Part shown: positions 42,603 to 45,505 of the stretch, piece after piece
Numbering within the stretch: the first letter of the stretch is position 1
Layout of the letters: each line of letters opens with the position of its first letter
DNA from: Acetobacter okinawensis JCM 25146
Lineage (GTDB): Bacteria; Pseudomonadota; Alphaproteobacteria; Acetobacterales; Acetobacteraceae
Length of the DNA stretch: 45,505 nucleotides
Direction: 5' to 3'
Assembly (NCBI RefSeq): GCF_000613865.1
Contig: NZ_BAJU01000020.1
Span: 1 to 45,505 of the forward strand
Notes under the pieces: model-generated
Databases searched by the model: none
What the model saw: the letters and a program-made list of their open reading frames with translations, nothing else
What the model was told of the DNA's origin: nothing
Program-made: the position numbers and the translations under genes

Positions 42603-42821
42603 TTACTTGAAGCGGAAGGTGATACGACCCTTGGACAGGTCATAGGGGGTCATTTCCACATTCACCCGGTCGCCTGCCAGAACGCGAATACGGTTCTTGC
42701 GCATCTTGCCACTGGTATGGGCGAGAATAACGTGTTCGTTGTCCAGCTTTACGCGGAACATGGCATTAGGCAGCAGTTCGGTTACTGTGCCGCTAAATTC
42801 GATCATGTCTTCTTTAGACAT
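42603..42821 (-). CDS. infA: Translation initiation factor IF-1
   Basis: 72 residues, the normal IF-1 length: [12 protein letters not shown] at the start, [21 protein letters not shown] and [11 protein letters not shown] at the end. The protein is an OB fold that binds the A site of the 30S subunit. It stands between hisD and maf. No terminator is visible before it. Confidence 0.98.
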   Translation of the reverse strand: MSKEDMIEFSGTVTELLPNAMFRVKLDNEHVILAHTSGKMRKNRIRVLAGDRVNVEMTPYDLSKGRITFRFK

Positions 42822-42891
42822 TGCATCCTTCGTGTATGTTAAAACTGACGGAAGTTCTGGTCAGCAGGTATGGTTGAGGGGCGCTTGGCGG

Positions 42892-44203
42892 TCAAGCGTT
42901 AGGTGTTTGCTCGGCCAGGGCATCCAGCCGGGCAGAAACGCTAAGGGCGTGGGCTTGCAGCCCTTCGGCATGGGCCAGAGCCACGGCGGAAGGACCAATT
43001 CGGCGAAGCGTCCGGCCCGCCGGACAGGAATGTCGTGCGCTTCATAAAGTCGTAAACAGACAGGCCGGAGGCAAAGCGCGCGGTGCGCGATGTGGGCAGG
43101 ACATGGTTTGGCCCCCCCACGTAATCCCCCACAGCTTCGGGGCAGAAACGGCCCAGAAACGCCGCTCCCGCGTGCCGGACATGCACAAAAAGGGCCTCTG
43201 GGTCATCCACCATCAGTTCCAGATGTTCGGGTGCCAGACGGTTGGTCAGTTCCACAGCTTCAAGCAGATCACGGGTAATGAGCACAGCCCCATTGCGCGC
43301 CCAGCTTGCACTGGCAATGGCGGTGCGGGTCAGAACTTTCAGCTCCGCGTCCACTGCTGCAATTACCCTGTCGGCAAAGGTGGCGTCAGGGGTAATCAGT
43401 GTGGCCTGTGCCAGTTCGTCATGCTCGGCCTGGGCCAGCAGGTCGAGTGCGATCACGCGCGGGTCGGAGCCCGAATCGGCAATGACCACCACATCGGACG
43501 GGCCTGCAATGCTATCAATCCCCACATGCCCAAAGACCTGCCGTTTGGCTTCGGCTACATAGGCGTTGCCGGGGCCGACAATACGGTCAACGGGCTGGAT
43601 GCTCTGCGTACCATAGGCCATGGCACCTACAGCCTGCGCACCCCCTACGCGGTAGATTTCGGTCACACCTGCGCGGTCGGCGGCGGCCAGTACCAGCGGG
43701 TTGATCACACCATCGGGTGTGGGCACGCACATGGCCAGCCGCCCAACTCCGGCCACCTTGGCGGGAATGGCGTTCATAAGCACGGAGGACGGATAAGCCG
43801 CCTTGCCACCGGGGACATACAGCCCAACGGCGTCCAGCGGAATCCAGCGCATGCCAAGGGTCATGCCCGCGTCATCAGTGTAGCGCATGTCCGCGGGGAG
43901 CTGCTTTTGGTGGAAGCTCTCAATCCGCCGGGCAGCAACGTCCAGCGCGTCCAGCAGTTCGGGGCTGACCTGCGCCTTGGCCTTGGCCACTTCTTCAGCG
44001 GTAAAGGCCAGTTTTTCCGGTGTTACGGGCAGGCGGTCAAAGCGTTCGGTCAGGGCGCACAGGGCGGCATCGCCCTCCTTGCGCACGGAGGCCAGAATGT
44101 TGGCTACGGGGCCGGTGACTTCCTGCCCCTGTTCTTCCCGGTTGGTCAGCAGCGCGCTGAAGGCGCTTTCAAAACCGGCATCGCGCGTATCAAGCCGTTT
44201 CAT
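42892..44203 (-). CDS. hisD: Histidinol dehydrogenase, apparent frameshift near its end
   Basis: The frame from ATG 44203 holds almost the whole enzyme: V-G-L-Y-V-P-G-G-K-A-A-Y-P-S-S-V, G-V-T-E-I-Y-R-V-G-G-A-Q-A-V-G-A, V-D-R-I-V-G-P-G-N-A-Y-V, A-G-P-S-D, Q-A-E-H-D, N-R-L-A-P-E-H-L and N-H-V-L-P-T. As written it ends at 42941 with Arg-rich sequence. Dropping one base near 43000 continues with I-G-P-S-A-V-A-L-A-H-A-E-G-L and S-A-R-L-D-A-L to a stop at 42892, giving 436 residues. It oxidises histidinol to histidine. The lesion is probably a sequence error, since only the last 30 residues are affected. Confidence 0.92.
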
Positions 44204-44225
44204 GGAGTTTGATCTGCCTTACACA

Positions 44226-44951
44226 TTATTTTGCGGCGGGCGCGCTTTGCGCAAGCGCCGTGCGGAAGCGTGAGAGAATGCCGTCAATCTGGTCGGGGCG
44301 GGTTTTGAGCGCCGTGCGGTTGATAATCAGGCGGCTGGAAACCTGAGCAATGGTTTCAACCTCCTTCAATCCGTTTGCGCGCAGGGTGGAGCCTGTGTCC
44401 ACCAGATCCACAATCAGGCGTGACAGGCCAAGCATGGGCGCCAGCTCCATGGCGCCGTGCAGATGCACAATGGTGGCGTTAATGCCGCGCGCGGCAAAAA
44501 AGCGGCGGGTAATGGCGGGGTATTTGGTAGCGACCCGCACCTCTGACCAGCGCGACCATTCCTGCGGGTCATGCGGCAGGTGGGCTGGCTGGGCCACCGC
44601 AATGCGGCATGAGCCAATGCCCAGATCAAGGGGGGCATAAATTTCAGGGTAGTCAAATTCCATCAGCACGTCGGAGCCGCAAATACCAACCTGCGCACCG
44701 CCAGCAGCCACAAAGGTGGCAACGTCAAACGAGCGGACACGTACAATGTCCACGCCGGGGTCCTCGGTAGAAAAACGCAGCTTGCGGCTGCTGTCGCCCA
44801 GACAGTCGGCGGAAGGGGCCATGCCCGTACCGGCCATAAGGGGGGTTACAGCCTTGAGAATGCGGCCCTTGGGCAGGGCCAGAACCATTTGTCCATTATG
44901 GCCCGCACCAAGCGTGTTGGTGGTCTGGGGGTCTGTAAGGGACTGGCTCAT
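44226..44951 (-). CDS. hisG: ATP phosphoribosyltransferase, short form
   Basis: 241 residues. L-A-L-P-K-G-R-I-L at about 24-32, D-I-V-R-V-R-S-F-D-V, G-I-C-G-S-D-V-L and D-L-V-D-T-G-S-T-L-R-A-N-G-L (the PRPP loop) define HisG. The length and the missing C-terminal domain show the short form, which works with HisZ (not in this window). It catalyses the first step of histidine synthesis. It precedes hisD with 22 bases between, probably in one operon. Confidence 0.96.
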   Translation of the reverse strand: MSQSLTDPQTTNTLGAGHNGQMVLALPKGRILKAVTPLMAGTGMAPSADCLGDSSRKLRFSTEDPGVDIVRVRSFDVATFVAAGGAQVGICGSDVLMEFDYPEIYAPLDLGIGSCRIAVAQPAHLPHDPQEWSRWSEVRVATKYPAITRRFFAARGINATIVHLHGAMELAPMLGLSRLIVDLVDTGSTLRANGLKEVETIAQVSSRLIINRTALKTRPDQIDGILSRFRTALAQSAPAAK

Positions 44952-45032
44952 GTAAACTCCGGCAGGCAGGGCATTGAAATGCGGCCTGCTCTCCTAGCAC
45001 AAGGTCGCCGGGAAGAAAAACCGGCAGCCTGT

Positions 45033-45065
45033 TGTCCGGGTGGAAGAAATACCTCCACCCGGACA
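45033..45065 (-). terminator. Stem-loop after the RNase E gene
   Basis: TGTCCGGGTGGA (45033-45044) and its exact complement (45054-45065) with a nine-base loop, directly after the stop on the minus strand. A T-run (five T) comes about 15 bases later, so it may act as terminator or as 3' protecting hairpin. Confidence 0.6.
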
Positions 45066-45078
45066 GTCAGGGTGGGTT

Positions 45079-45505
45079 TTAGCGCTTCCACCACCCCGTA
45101 CGACGGCGGGTTGTTGGCGGGCTATCCTCAATCACGATTGGCTGCACCAGCGGTTCTGCTTTTTCCTGCGTGGGGGCCGGTGTGGCTTCTGCGGCAGGTG
45201 CCGCTTCTGTGCTGGCTTTGCGGGTCGTGCGGCGGCGGGTGGGCTTTTTGGGCGCATCCTGCTCCGCATCCGGTGTTGCGGTGGTGTCGGCTGTCGCTTC
45301 TGCCGTAGCGGCTGCTGCCTTGCTGCGCGGTGCGCGGCGACGGGCAGGTTTTTTGGGCGCAGCTGTGTTGCCTCACCCGCTACGGTTTCTGCCTCACCGG
45401 CTTCCTGCGCATCGACCGGAGCGTCAGCCACAGGCGTCTACGCTGGCGGTAGCGTTTTGGCGGCTGCCGGTTTGCGTGTGGCACGGCGGCGTGTGGGCTT
45501 GGCGG
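45079..45505 (-). CDS. rne: C-terminal tail of ribonuclease E (partial, frameshifted)
   Basis: The stop TAA is at 45081-45079. Upstream the frame reads T-R-R-R-T-G-W-W-K-R at the very end and K-K-P-T-R-R-R-T-T-R-K-A with Ala/Glu/Pro-rich stretches before. The G-W-W end is the PNPase-binding motif known from Caulobacter RNase E. The same kind of sequence continues to the window edge (K-P-T-R-R-R-A-T-R-K), but in three frames: breaks lie near 45365 and near 45440. The low-complexity, repeated codons make slips in sequencing likely. The catalytic part lies beyond the window. An alternative is another protein with a basic tail, but the GWW end favours RNase E. Confidence 0.7.

Noticed and set aside
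1..45505. CRISPR array or insertion sequence with transposase
   Set aside because: No regularly spaced repeats and no transposase motifs were found in any frame; the only larger repeat is the 34-bp inverted pair.

Overview
The window holds the right-hand part of a contractile-tailed (myovirus-type) prophage and the bacterial chromosome beside it. The prophage runs from the left edge to somewhere between about 28.45 and 29.3 kb; its integrase, repressor and replication genes lie outside. The host looks like an acetic acid bacterium (Acetobacteraceae; inferred). The reasons are the GC-rich coding, the gene run yacG - RNase E/G - maf - infA - hisD - hisG beside tRNA-Phe, the short form of hisG, and an Ala/Lys/Arg-rich RNase E tail ending in a GWW motif.

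Layout of the prophage: 1-1945 small late-early genes (DUF551-like, orphan HicA-like); 1918-2000 a promoter-like element followed at once by a terminator; 2018-14274 the packaging, head and tail operon (small and large terminase, portal, Mu gpF-like protein, DUF2213 protease/scaffold, cement protein, DUF2184 capsid, DUF4054 connector, completion proteins, DUF3383 sheath, tube, tail assembly chaperone with a probable -1 frameshift); 14343-14994 a convergent accessory gene pair; 15073-16809 tape measure with a transglycosylase domain; 16795-19060 an accessory block on the opposite strand (exported protein, DinD fused to a winged-helix-like tail, small HTH protein); 19475-26051 baseplate, spike and tail fibre genes; 26120-28426 a lysis cassette (coiled-coil membrane protein, SleB-like hydrolase, holin, Tat lipoprotein, tiny membrane protein, lipoprotein). 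The right end holds a nonsense-interrupted small gene, a block with many self-complementary arms that may be a structured RNA, and a 34-bp element repeated in inverted orientation 9.5 kb away.

Layout of the host part: 29.3-35.4 kb a membrane protein, an exported protein, photolyase, a short-chain dehydrogenase, a cytochrome c and an RNA methyltransferase; 35.4-40.1 kb a very large autotransporter; 40.57-45.5 kb tRNA-Phe, yacG, rng, maf, infA, hisD, hisG and the 3' end of an RNase E gene.

A striking property of this sequence is the number of single-base lesions. Portal, spike, holin, a membrane protein, the autotransporter (twice), RNase E/G, HisD and the RNase E tail (about twice) all change frame at one base while both sides keep good family sequence. 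Many are repaired by restoring one G. This looks more like assembly or sequencing error than biology. I annotated such genes over their whole extent and noted each break.

The most interesting candidates are the promoter-terminator leaders repeated before two late operons (resembling lambda pR'-tR'), the 34-bp inverted repeat, the structured-RNA candidate, and the accessory block with the DinD fusion.
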